Of a stretch of DNA of 64,000 bases, positions 26,567 through 33,484 are shown piece by piece. The notes beneath the pieces are model-generated. The model saw nothing but the letters and a program-made list of their open reading frames with translations. It did no database searches and was not told where the DNA came from. The stretch is from the NCBI RefSeq assembly GCF_042666235.1, contig NZ_JBHTFQ010000013.1:19851-83850 (forward strand), given 5' to 3'. Every line of letters starts with the position of its first letter. The stretch's first letter is position 1. The position numbers and the translations under genes are program-made. This stretch comes from Halodurantibacterium daqingensis. GTDB lineage: Bacteria; Pseudomonadota; Alphaproteobacteria; Rhodobacterales; Rhodobacteraceae.

Positions 26567-27223
26567 GGGAATGATCCATCTGTTCGTTGAGCTTGGCGAC
26601 CATCACCGCTTCGATGACGGGCAGCAGTTCGGCCATGACGACGGGCGGCACGCTTAGGGCTTCACCGAGCGCCAGCGCCGCCGACATATCCCAGCCGATC
26701 ACGGCGCCGGGAAGCACGCGCAGCTGGCCACCGAGACGGCCGACCAGGTCCCAGACCTGCCAACCCTCCGGCGTTTCCGGACGGTTCAGTCGCGCCGGGC
26801 AGTCCGGGCAGGCGTGCGCGCAGGCTTCGCAGTAGCGCTCGCCCCCGCCGAAGGACCATTCGGCGAGAGCGCGGAGCCGTTTTTTTCCTGTTCCAGCAGC
26901 AGGCCCTTGGAGACGTAGGTCAGCTGGAAGGCCTCGAAGATCGGCCAGATATCGAGCAGTGCGTCGATGGCCTCCGAGCTCGGATCGATGGGATTGTCCT
27001 CCGCATCGCCGATGCCCTCCCAGGCGAGCACCGCCCGCCGCGCCAGCGCCTTGGCGAAGGCGACGGCGCGTTCCTCTTCCGAGGCCTCCTCGGGCACCGC
27101 TTCGACGGCCGGATCGCTGCGTGTCGCCACCATCAGTGCGGTGGTCAGCGGGCGCAGCTGCACCCGGACGCCGGGCGCGAGGTCATGCCAGCGGGGCGCG
27201 TTCGTCAGGTCGAGCGTCAGCAT
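26547..27223 (-). CDS. Tail assembly chaperone, -1 frameshift product (G-T type), Cys-rich extension
   Basis: Shifting to the -1 frame at the slippery site (26879-26885) joins the 145-residue chaperone to an open frame with no start codon of its own, giving 225 residues and stopping at 26547. The extension has a four-Cys knuckle (CEACAHACPDC), then ARLNRPETPEGWQVWDLV, an ordered protein-like sequence of a type I recall downstream of chaperones in Rhodobacterales phages. In lambda-like phages the longer G-T form links tape measure and tube subunits. The Cys knuckle may bind zinc. The shift itself is inferred from sequence. Confidence 0.75.
26786..27223 (-). CDS. Tail assembly chaperone, short form (G type)
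   Basis: A 145-residue protein beginning MLTLDLTNAPRWHDLAPGVR with its ATG overlapping the tail tube stop. It has an acidic middle (EAVPEEASEEERAVAFAKAL) and an end rich in Ala, Pro and Arg. Its place between tube and tape measure genes is that of GTA g10 and lambda G. It should bind the tape measure during tail assembly. The slippery run falls 31 codons before its stop. Confidence 0.85.
   Translation of the reverse strand: MLTLDLTNAPRWHDLAPGVRVQLRPLTTALMVATRSDPAVEAVPEEASEEERAVAFAKALARRAVLAWEGIGDAEDNPIDPSSEAIDALLDIWPIFEAFQLTYVSKGLLLEQEKNGSALSPNGPSAGASATAKPARTPARTARRD
26879..26885 (-). promoter_or_regulatory. Slippery heptamer A AAA AAC for -1 ribosomal frameshifting
   Basis: In the chaperone frame the codons are GAA AAA AAC, giving the canonical X XXY YYZ heptamer within a run of seven A in otherwise very GC-rich DNA. 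Slipping back one base leads into the 26547 frame. A GC-rich region after it could fold as a stimulator, though I have not modelled it. Confidence 0.8.
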
Positions 27224-28164
27224 CAATACGTCTCCACGTCGTTCACGAGGGTTGCAGTGCACATCCGGCCGACGACGCCGTCGCGGGCGGCCTGCCAGTC
27301 GAAGGTCGCCTGCACGCCCTGCGGTCCGGAAATCTCGATGCGCGGGCGCGGCAGGTAGACGGCGTGCACGGTGAAGGTGAAGCTCTCGCTCGAGGGCAGG
27401 ACGTAGGAGAATTCCATCTCGCAGGCCTCGCCGTTGATGGCCTGCGTCACCAGCGTCTGGTCGGCAAAGCGGACCTCGATCCGGCCGGTCAGCGCCGCGA
27501 TGGACGGGTCCGCGCCGTCGATACGGCCGTCCGAGCGGATGGTCTCGATCCGGTCGAGGTTGTTGGCATAGGTGATCTCGGCCGAGACCACGTTGCCGAG
27601 GGCCGAGCCGTTGCGGGTGATCGCCCCGTTGAAATGGCCGAAGCGCTTGAGCTCCAGCGCGGCGGGCGTCCCGGCGCTGGTCGTCGTGCCCACCGTCTCG
27701 CCCTGTGCCACCAGCCGCGCCGTGGCGGTCAGGAGCCCCGAGCGCTGCATCTGCCATGTGATCTGGTCGAGCACGCAACCGGAATACATCGCGTATCGCG
27801 GCACCTCCGGCATGCCGGTCTCGATCGACATCGAGGGCAGCGTCCAGGACCCTGACTGGAACTCGTGGGTGTACGGGGCATCCACACCCGTGGTCGTGGG
27901 CGCGCCGAAGGCTGCTTTCAGCCAGAATCCGAAGGCCTCGGCGTCGAGCGGCACCACGACATCGCCATCGGCCGTCACCGCGTCCTTGATCGGCGCCAGC
28001 GGATCGCGGCCGTAGCCCAGCAGCTCGGAGTTCAGCAGCGGTTGCTCCGCACCCAGTGAGGTGCTGGCGAAAGGCATGCGGGTGAAGCCGCTGGCGGGCG
28101 GCGTTCCGTAGGTCGTCTCGAACGCAAGCGCCATCAGCGCCCGCGCCCCCTGGGCTCGTGCCAT
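27223..28164 (-). CDS. Phage tail tube protein
   Basis: A 313-residue protein of the long tail tube family: ALMALAFETTYGTPPASGFTR near the start, beta-rich body with GCVLDQITWQMQRSG, and the C-terminal DWQAARDGVVGRMCTATLVN. It forms the stacked rings through which DNA passes. Its stop overlaps the chaperone start. It lies 25 bases after the tail terminator gene. Confidence 0.88.
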   Translation of the reverse strand: MARAQGARALMALAFETTYGTPPASGFTRMPFASTSLGAEQPLLNSELLGYGRDPLAPIKDAVTADGDVVVPLDAEAFGFWLKAAFGAPTTTGVDAPYTHEFQSGSWTLPSMSIETGMPEVPRYAMYSGCVLDQITWQMQRSGLLTATARLVAQGETVGTTTSAGTPAALELKRFGHFNGAITRNGSALGNVVSAEITYANNLDRIETIRSDGRIDGADPSIAALTGRIEVRFADQTLVTQAINGEACEMEFSYVLPSSESFTFTVHAVYLPRPRIEISGPQGVQATFDWQAARDGVVGRMCTATLVNDVETY

Positions 28165-28189
28165 GTTCGTCTCCTGTGGTCGGTTGGGG

Positions 28190-28609
28190 TCAGGCCAACT
28201 GGTCGGCCGTGGAATAGTGCAGCACCACCGGGATCACGGCGGCCTTCAGGCTGGCCGCGCCCTCGACCGGCAGGTCTACGGGGCGCGGGGCTTCCGCCTC
28301 GACCCAGTCGCAGAGCCCGCCAAGCGTGCGGTCGGCGGCGAGCGCCGCGCCAATGCTGGCGGTCAGCCTGTCGAAGTCGGCGTCCCGATCGGCGCCTTGG
28401 ACCACCGCCTCGATCTCGGCGCGGTGCTGGTAGTGGTAGCGCAGAGGCGAGAGCGTCACCTCCGGCTCGCCCGGTTCGCCGTCCCGCAGGATCAGGAGCC
28501 CGGCGGCGGGCACGCGCTCGGACAGAACCTCGCCGCGCAGGGTTGTGGCAGGCACCGTCAAAAGACGTGCGTGCAGCGCCGCCAGCGTGGCCTCGCGTGT
28601 ACTGGGCAT
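28190..28609 (-). CDS. Tail terminator-like protein
   Basis: A 139-residue protein from the ATG at 28609. It begins MPSTREATLAALHARLLTVP and has a middle LSPLRYHYQHRAEIEAVVQG, the pattern of minor tail/terminator proteins found just upstream of tube genes in Rhodobacterales phages. It should cap the tail tube and join it to the head. In other phages this gene would follow the joining proteins directly; here 1.5 kb of metal genes separate them. Confidence 0.75.
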   Translation of the reverse strand: MPSTREATLAALHARLLTVPATTLRGEVLSERVPAAGLLILRDGEPGEPEVTLSPLRYHYQHRAEIEAVVQGADRDADFDRLTASIGAALAADRTLGGLCDWVEAEAPRPVDLPVEGAASLKAAVIPVVLHYSTADQLA

Positions 28610-28641
28610 GATGTCACCGAAGAAAATCCGAATGGCACAGC

Positions 28642-28661
28642 ACCGGGCGTCGTCGCCCGGT
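28642..28661. terminator. GC-rich hairpin at the left edge of the metal cassette
   Basis: ACCGGGCG (28642-28649) and CGCCCGGT (28654-28661) make a perfect 8-bp stem with loop TCGT. It lies between the ArsR gene and the tail terminator. No T run follows on either strand. With the palindrome at 28678 it forms a double stem that could insulate the phage tail operon from cassette transcription. Confidence 0.4.
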
Positions 28662-28677
28662 CTTGATCGTAGGCCAA

Positions 28678-28699
28678 CGACGGCGGACGTCCGCCGTCG
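28678..28699. terminator. Perfect 22-bp palindrome after the ArsR stop
   Basis: The 22 bases are fully self-complementary (arms CGACGGCGGAC and GTCCGCCGTCG) and begin two bases from the ArsR stop codon on the minus strand. Such a stem would block read-through but lacks a T run. It might also mark an insertion end. Confidence 0.45.
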
Positions 28700-28700
28700 A

Positions 28701-29063
28701 TCAGACCGTGCCCGTTCCTTTGAAATTCTCGCACGAGTCAACGCCCCGAGCGGTCCCGGCCAGGAGGTCGTCGGCCAGCCTCATCAGATCGTCCAAGCGC
28801 GGATCGCTCAACCGATACCGGACGAACCGACCGTCCGGTTCTCCGACAACCAGCCCGCATTCGCTCAGGCACCGCAGGTGGTTTGAGGCGTTCGACTGCG
28901 ACAGGCCGGTGGCGCCAACGATCTCCCCAACCGAAAGCGGGCCGTCACGCAGAGCGGCCAAAATCGACATGCGCGAGAAGTCAGCCAAGCCGCGGAAAAG
29001 CTTCGCCCGCAACTCGACGACTTGAGCATCAGCCTGCTGAAGGATTCCGGTCTCGCTCGACAT
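28701..29063 (-). CDS. ArsR/SmtB-family metal-sensing repressor, CmtR-like
   Basis: A 120-residue winged-helix protein from the ATG at 29063. The DNA-reading helix region is VGATGLSQSNASNHLRCLSECGLV. The Cys pair in RCLSEC has the same spacing and place as C57/C61 of the Cd/Pb sensor CmtR, and a further Cys near the C terminus (DSCENFKG) matches its third ligand. So Cd(II) or Pb(II) sensing is likely. It is divergent from a metal exporter, with an operator-like repeat between them. Metal binding should release DNA and switch on both genes. Confidence 0.88.
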   Translation of the reverse strand: MSSETGILQQADAQVVELRAKLFRGLADFSRMSILAALRDGPLSVGEIVGATGLSQSNASNHLRCLSECGLVVGEPDGRFVRYRLSDPRLDDLMRLADDLLAGTARGVDSCENFKGTGTV

Positions 29064-29081
29064 ATCAGTCTGCAATGATAT
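29062..29081. promoter_or_regulatory. Operator-like inverted repeat between ArsR and the exporter
   Basis: ATATCA (29062-29067) and TGATAT (29076-29081) are a perfect inverted repeat with an 8-base spacer, in the only AT-rich patch of the intergenic region. It covers the ArsR start codon and precedes the exporter start by 30 bases. This matches the form of ArsR/SmtB operators and predicts shared autoregulation. Confidence 0.6.
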
Positions 29082-29110
29082 ATAGCCTCGTCTGTCCACG
29101 GAAGATCGTA

Positions 29111-29980
29111 ATGAGCGAAACGGCCACAATGAGCAACGCTGAGCACGCGCGCTACAGAGTCACCGGCATGGACTGCCCGTCATGCGCCGCGAAGATCGAG
29201 AAGGCGGTGCGGTCGGCCGGGGTCGAGGACGTGAAGGTCTCGACTGCCACGCAGATCATGACGGTGCATGTATCCGACCTGAGTTTGCAGCTGCCCGAAG
29301 TGGAGCGTGCGGTGTCGGGCATCGGCTACCGACTGGATCGGCTGGGCGGACCCGAAGCTGATCACGAGGGAGACATCGACGATCTTCCGAAGGACTTGAG
29401 CCATATCACCCCGGCCTACCGGCGTGCGCTGTGGATCGTGATCGTGCTGAACGTGGGCTACGGCCTCATCGAGATGGTTGGCGGCTTCATTTCCGGATCG
29501 CAGGCCCTGAAAGCCGATGCGCTCGATTTCCTCGGCGATGGCCTGATCACCTTCCTTGGGGTTCTGGCGATCGGCTGGAGCCTGGTCTGGCGAGCCCGTT
29601 CCGCTCTGATCCAAGGCTTGTTTCTCGGGGCGCTCGGTCTCGGGGTCCTCGCCAACACGGCCTACCGCGTACTGGTTCAGCAGCAGCCTGAAGCTGAACT
29701 GATGGGCCTGTTCGCCGTGATCGCGCTCGTGGTCAACGTGGTTGCCGTTCTGCCGTTGCTGCCCCACCGGGCCGGAGATGCCAACGTTCGGGCCGTCTGG
29801 CTGTTCTCGCGCAACGACGCCATCGGCAATGCAGCGGTCGTCGTGGCAGCGGGTCTGGTCGCCTGGACTAACACGGCATGGCCCGACCTCGTTGTAGCGG
29901 CAGTGATCGCCGGGCTGTTTCTGCAATCCTCGTGGTCGATCATCCGCGACGCGCGGGCCGATTTGCGGGTGGCCACGTGA
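29111..29980 (+). CDS. Cation diffusion facilitator with N-terminal HMA domain
   Basis: A 289-residue exporter with an N-terminal heavy-metal-associated domain (VTGMDCPSCAAKIEKAV, metal-binding CPSC) fused to the membrane domain. Metal-site patterns are SQALKADALDFLGDG in the second segment and FSRNDAIGNAAVV in the fifth; the D of the latter replaces the usual His, and the usual long C-terminal domain is absent. The HMA part is rare in this exporter family and suggests soft-metal handling. Its start is chosen at the first ATG after the operator. It is surrounded by phage head and tail genes. Confidence 0.88.
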   Translation: MSETATMSNAEHARYRVTGMDCPSCAAKIEKAVRSAGVEDVKVSTATQIMTVHVSDLSLQLPEVERAVSGIGYRLDRLGGPEADHEGDIDDLPKDLSHITPAYRRALWIVIVLNVGYGLIEMVGGFISGSQALKADALDFLGDGLITFLGVLAIGWSLVWRARSALIQGLFLGALGLGVLANTAYRVLVQQQPEAELMGLFAVIALVVNVVAVLPLLPHRAGDANVRAVWLFSRNDAIGNAAVVVAAGLVAWTNTAWPDLVVAAVIAGLFLQSSWSIIRDARADLRVAT

Positions 29981-30108
29981 GGCCACGCCGGTCACCGGGC
30001 TTCGGGCGCCGGATCGTGCAGGCGGCATCAGGACCAGAATACGATCTCTCGGCCGCCGAGATAGACGGGGCCTGTCAGGGCTCCAGATCCTTTTTCCGGC
30101 GCGTCCGA

Positions 30109-30738
30109 CTATAGTTTCGCCTCCACCCAATTCGCCACGATCAGTCCCGGCACCGCGTCGTGCGCCCGCTCGGCATCCCTCGCCAGATCAAGCCGCTTCG
30201 GCAACTTGACCTGCGGTACCAGCAGGAAGATCGGCGCGGTGACCTTTCCGCGCCCGGTCTTCGAGCGCGACACCACCGCTTGGCCCTTCGTGTTCAACCG
30301 GCCCTCCGCCACCAGCAGGCTCGGTCCGGTGCGACGATAGACGAAGCGCAGGCGCAGGCCACGGCGGCGCTCCCATTCGCCGGGCGTGATCCGGCCGCCG
30401 CGTAGGGACTTGCCTGCGGCAGGCAGCGGGATCGCCAGCCAGAACCCGTTCTTCGAGCGGATCAGCGGACCGGTGTCATGGGCACCGACGATCACCGGCG
30501 CCTTGGACCAGACCAGCGCCGCGGCGTCGAGGCTCTCGCCCGACCTCGGGAAGGTCTGGCTCCGGATCGAGTTGGCGAGCCGGGTGCCAAGGCCCGCGCC
30601 GGTGATCTGCAACCGCCACGCGGTCTTCAGCCCGGTCCCGGCCTTGCGCATGGCGGCCGTGACAGCGCGCTCCCCGGCCGTGATCTCCGCCTGCATCATC
30701 GCGACGATGTCGGGATCGATGTCGAGATTCAGCTTCAT
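30109..30738 (-). CDS. DUF6441 phage head-tail/tail completion protein
   Basis: A 209-residue protein with conserved segments AGTGLKTAWRLQITGAGLG, ALVWSKAPVIVGAHDTGPLI, and RSKNGFWLAIPLPAAGK, which I recall as DUF6441. Position and length fit an HK97 gp10-like tail completion protein. The stop is the last phage codon before the metal cassette; the C-terminal IVANWVEAKL looks intact, so the insertion did not break the gene. Confidence 0.8.
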   Translation of the reverse strand: MKLNLDIDPDIVAMMQAEITAGERAVTAAMRKAGTGLKTAWRLQITGAGLGTRLANSIRSQTFPRSGESLDAAALVWSKAPVIVGAHDTGPLIRSKNGFWLAIPLPAAGKSLRGGRITPGEWERRRGLRLRFVYRRTGPSLLVAEGRLNTKGQAVVSRSKTGRGKVTAPIFLLVPQVKLPKRLDLARDAERAHDAVPGLIVANWVEAKL

Positions 30739-31046
30739 GCAGGTATCAGATACACAGTCCAGGCTAGCCGCTCGCGGTCGCGGACGGGCTCGCCCTGGAC
30801 CAGGAAGGCGTCGCCGTCGATCTCGAGCCTGTCGCCCGGGCGCGGGTTCGCCACCTCTGCGACCAGCAGATCGATGCGGGTCGTCTCGGACCAGAGCCGG
30901 GCATCGCCGAACTCGGTGACGGCGTCAGCACGCCGGGCGACGACGCGCACCAGTACGGGCGCGCCGCCGTCAGCGATGTAGACGGCATCCCTTCCGATGT
31001 TCGGATCGGCGAAGAGGGCACTGAGGGCGACCGCGAAGGCGGACAT
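30735..31046 (-). CDS. Head-tail joining protein
   Basis: A 103-residue protein whose ATG overlaps the capsid stop (ATGA) and whose end overlaps the DUF6441 start. The sequence is beta-rich (VLVRVVARRADAVTEFG, RPGDRLEIDGDAFLVQGEPV), like the small stopper/FII-type proteins at this place in lambda-like heads. Family is inferred from order and size. Confidence 0.7.
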   Translation of the reverse strand: MSAFAVALSALFADPNIGRDAVYIADGGAPVLVRVVARRADAVTEFGDARLWSETTRIDLLVAEVANPRPGDRLEIDGDAFLVQGEPVRDRERLAWTVYLIPA

Positions 31047-32059
31047 CAGGTCCGCCGCGCGCTGCGCAGCACCTGCGGGCGGGTGCAGATCGGCAGCGGA
31101 TTGCTCTCGATCTCCAGCCGCACCCACTCGTCGCGATCACGATCGGGGATGGTACGTGCGTAGAGCGGCTGGCCGAGGGTGTTGACCGTCTCGAAGGTGT
31201 CGGCGGGCGCGTAATAGATCTCGAACAGCCCCTCGATGCCTTCCGGATAGAAGTACGCCTTGTCGGTCGGCACGCCGAAGCCGACGCCGCCCCTGTAGCG
31301 GCGGAAGGTGATGCCGCCGAAGCTGACCTCGTCGGCGACCCGGCCCCGCAGGTCGGCCGCCGCGGCGGTGTTGAGATAGGTCTCGCGCACCTCCTTGTGG
31401 GCCACGAGATCGGCGAAGAAGGCCGAGCCGCATTCGGCCCGGACCTGCACCGCACCGGCGGAGAGCCCGCCCATCGACTCTTCCACGCTCTCGATCAGCG
31501 CCTGGCAGCGCTTGCGCAGCGCCCCCGAGGCCGGGCTTGCGTTATCGAGGTCAAAGTCGATCTCGGCCGCCGGAGAGATGCCGAACTCGGTGAAGTAGTT
31601 CACCACCGTGGCGTGGTCCTTCGGGTCCTTCACCAGCCCCTGGATGCCGTTCAGGAGGTGATACTCGAAGGTCGTCTCCGCGTCCTGGCGGAGCTTGCGC
31701 AGCCTGTACGCCACCTCGGTCTGGACCTGCTGGGTGGCGCTCTCCGAGCCGAAGTCGCGGACGGACTGGATCTCGGAGGCCCAGAGCACGTCCTGCTTCT
31801 TGAACTGGCGGCAGACGAAGGCGCGCATCTCGCGCCGGTCCGGGACCTGCTGCTCGTAGGCCGACCCGCGCTCCGAGAACGGGATCAGCGACAATGTGCC
31901 GTCTCGGCTCTCGATGACGACGGTGCGGGAGCGCACGCCGCGCGGGCTGAAGAGGTTCGATCCTGAGAGCAGCGCGGGCTTGTAGGGGATGTTCTCGAGC
32001 GCGCGGGTGAGCTCGACGATGGTGAAGGCATCGCCTTCGAAGATGTCCATGGTGGCCAT
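31046..32059 (-). CDS. Major capsid protein (lambda gpE-like)
   Basis: A 337-residue capsid subunit with an AGGAGG site. It begins MATMDIFEGDAFTIVELTRA and has the lambda E-family pieces PALLSGSNLFSPRGVRSRTV, RLRKLRQDAETTFEYHLLNG and FRRYRGGVGFGVPTDKAYFY. It assembles the icosahedral shell. It follows a gpD-like decoration gene, as in lambda, and not the HK97-type capsid of GTA. Confidence 0.92.
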   Translation of the reverse strand: MATMDIFEGDAFTIVELTRALENIPYKPALLSGSNLFSPRGVRSRTVVIESRDGTLSLIPFSERGSAYEQQVPDRREMRAFVCRQFKKQDVLWASEIQSVRDFGSESATQQVQTEVAYRLRKLRQDAETTFEYHLLNGIQGLVKDPKDHATVVNYFTEFGISPAAEIDFDLDNASPASGALRKRCQALIESVEESMGGLSAGAVQVRAECGSAFFADLVAHKEVRETYLNTAAAADLRGRVADEVSFGGITFRRYRGGVGFGVPTDKAYFYPEGIEGLFEIYYAPADTFETVNTLGQPLYARTIPDRDRDEWVRLEIESNPLPICTRPQVLRSARRT

Positions 32060-32084
32060 TTGGATGCCTCCTGTCGGGATTGGG

Positions 32085-32450
32085 TCAGCGGACGAGGATG
32101 CCCGCGGCGAGGAGCGCCGCGTGTGCGGCCGCGATCTCCCCCTCGCTGGGCGTGCCCGCGAAGACGAGGTCGTGGCGGTTGACGATGGCGGGACCGCGGA
32201 CGACGGCGACGGCCAGCGCATCGCCACCGGACGCATCCGCCTTGCCCCAGAGCACGGCGACGGCGGTCTCGGTGCCGTCGACGGCCGCGGGGTCGTGGGC
32301 GGCATACTTGCCCGAGGCGGTGATCTTGCCGAGCACCGTGCCGGGTTGATGCGTGCCCGCCGCGACGGTGATCGTCTCGCGGGTGTAGTCGCGGAAGGCT
32401 TCCCAGACGAGGAAGCCGCCGGGGTGGGTGCCTTCGACCAGCGTGGTCAT
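32085..32450 (-). CDS. Head decoration protein (lambda gpD-like)
   Basis: A 121-residue protein of the gpD family: GGFLVWEAFRDYTRETITVA, GTHQPGTVLGKITASGKY and a C-terminal AAHAALLAAGILVR. It binds the expanded capsid and stabilises it against DNA pressure. It sits 25 bases upstream of the capsid start in the head operon. Confidence 0.9.
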   Translation of the reverse strand: MTTLVEGTHPGGFLVWEAFRDYTRETITVAAGTHQPGTVLGKITASGKYAAHDPAAVDGTETAVAVLWGKADASGGDALAVAVVRGPAIVNRHDLVFAGTPSEGEIAAAHAALLAAGILVR

Positions 32451-32454
32451 GGTG

Positions 32455-33480
32455 TCATCCTTTCAGCTTGAAGGTGCGGGCGACGATCTCGCCCCAGGGG
32501 CGCGCGGCCGAGGAGCGGCCGGGCTGCGGGTGATGGGGTGCGATCTCGGGCTCGGCCTCGGCCCTGGCGGCGAGGAGCACGGTGCGCACCTCATCGAGGC
32601 TCGCGTCCTCTTCGAGGAAACGGCCGGCCATCTGCGCCTGGCCGGCAAGGCGGCAGAGATCGATGACGGCCCGGGCGTGGCCAATGGCCTCGGCCCGGAT
32701 CACGGCAGGATCCGGCGGCGCGCCGCTGGGCGGTGGCGTCTCGGCCGGAGGCTGAGCGGTGTCGGCGGCGGCGGCCTGCTCGTTTTCGACATCAGAAAGC
32801 TGATCGCCTTCGGCGGCCTCGTCGGTGTCCTCGTCCGCTTCGATCTCGACGCAGTCGCTTTCGTCATCGAGCTCCAGCTCGGTTTCGATAGCGTCGACCA
32901 GGATAGGCGGCGCATTGCGGAAGCGCCCAATGTCGAAGTTCGCGGCGATGCGGACGGGCTCGATCAGCCGGTCGGCGAAGCCCTGCGCCACGGCGTCCGA
33001 CGCGTCGAACCATGTCTCGGCGGCCATGAGCGCGGAGACCTCTTCCGGCGTCCGGCCGGATTTCGCGGCATAGCCGGAGACGAGGCTGCCCTTCACCTTG
33101 TCGAGCGCCTCGGCCATGGCGCGCATGTCCTCGGCCGTGCCCATGACGAGGCCGGCGGGGTCGTGGATCATCAGGAAGGCGTTCTCCGGCATGACGATCT
33201 CGTCGCCCGCCATCGCGATGTAGGAGGCAGCCGAGGCGGCGATGCCGTCGATCCAGACCGTGACCGGGCCCGCGTGCCGTTTCAGCGCGTTGTGGATAGC
33301 GACTGCGTCGAAGACCGACCCGCCGGGGCTGTTGAGCCGCAGATCGACGGGCGTGCCCTCAGGCAACGCGCCCAGTTCGGCCAGAAAACCCTTCGCCGAG
33401 ACCCCGTAGGCGCCGATCTCGTCATAGATCGCCACTTCCGCACCGGTCCCCCGGGCGCGGATCGCATACCAGTTTGCCAT
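32455..33480 (-). CDS. ClpP-like prohead protease
   Basis: A 341-residue protein from the ATG at 33480 (CAGGAG site). The ClpP-like domain has RLNSPGGSVFDAVAIHNAL at 48-66, catalytic Ser83 in GIAASAAS, and His106 in MIHDPAG. After about residue 200 an acidic, Pro-rich scaffold-like tail (DESDCVEIEADEDTDEAAE) follows, then a helical end. This matches lambda gpC-type proteins with a protease part and internal scaffold part. It matures the prohead. Confidence 0.92.
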   Translation of the reverse strand: MANWYAIRARGTGAEVAIYDEIGAYGVSAKGFLAELGALPEGTPVDLRLNSPGGSVFDAVAIHNALKRHAGPVTVWIDGIAASAASYIAMAGDEIVMPENAFLMIHDPAGLVMGTAEDMRAMAEALDKVKGSLVSGYAAKSGRTPEEVSALMAAETWFDASDAVAQGFADRLIEPVRIAANFDIGRFRNAPPILVDAIETELELDDESDCVEIEADEDTDEAAEGDQLSDVENEQAAAADTAQPPAETPPPSGAPPDPAVIRAEAIGHARAVIDLCRLAGQAQMAGRFLEEDASLDEVRTVLLAARAEAEPEIAPHHPQPGRSSAARPWGEIVARTFKLKG

Positions 33481-33484
33481 GTCG

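Noticed and set aside
26662..26859. 65-codon minus-strand frame after the tail chaperone
   Set aside because: Arg-rich and without a family; the overlapping -1 frame gives an ordered Cys-rich protein continuous with the chaperone.
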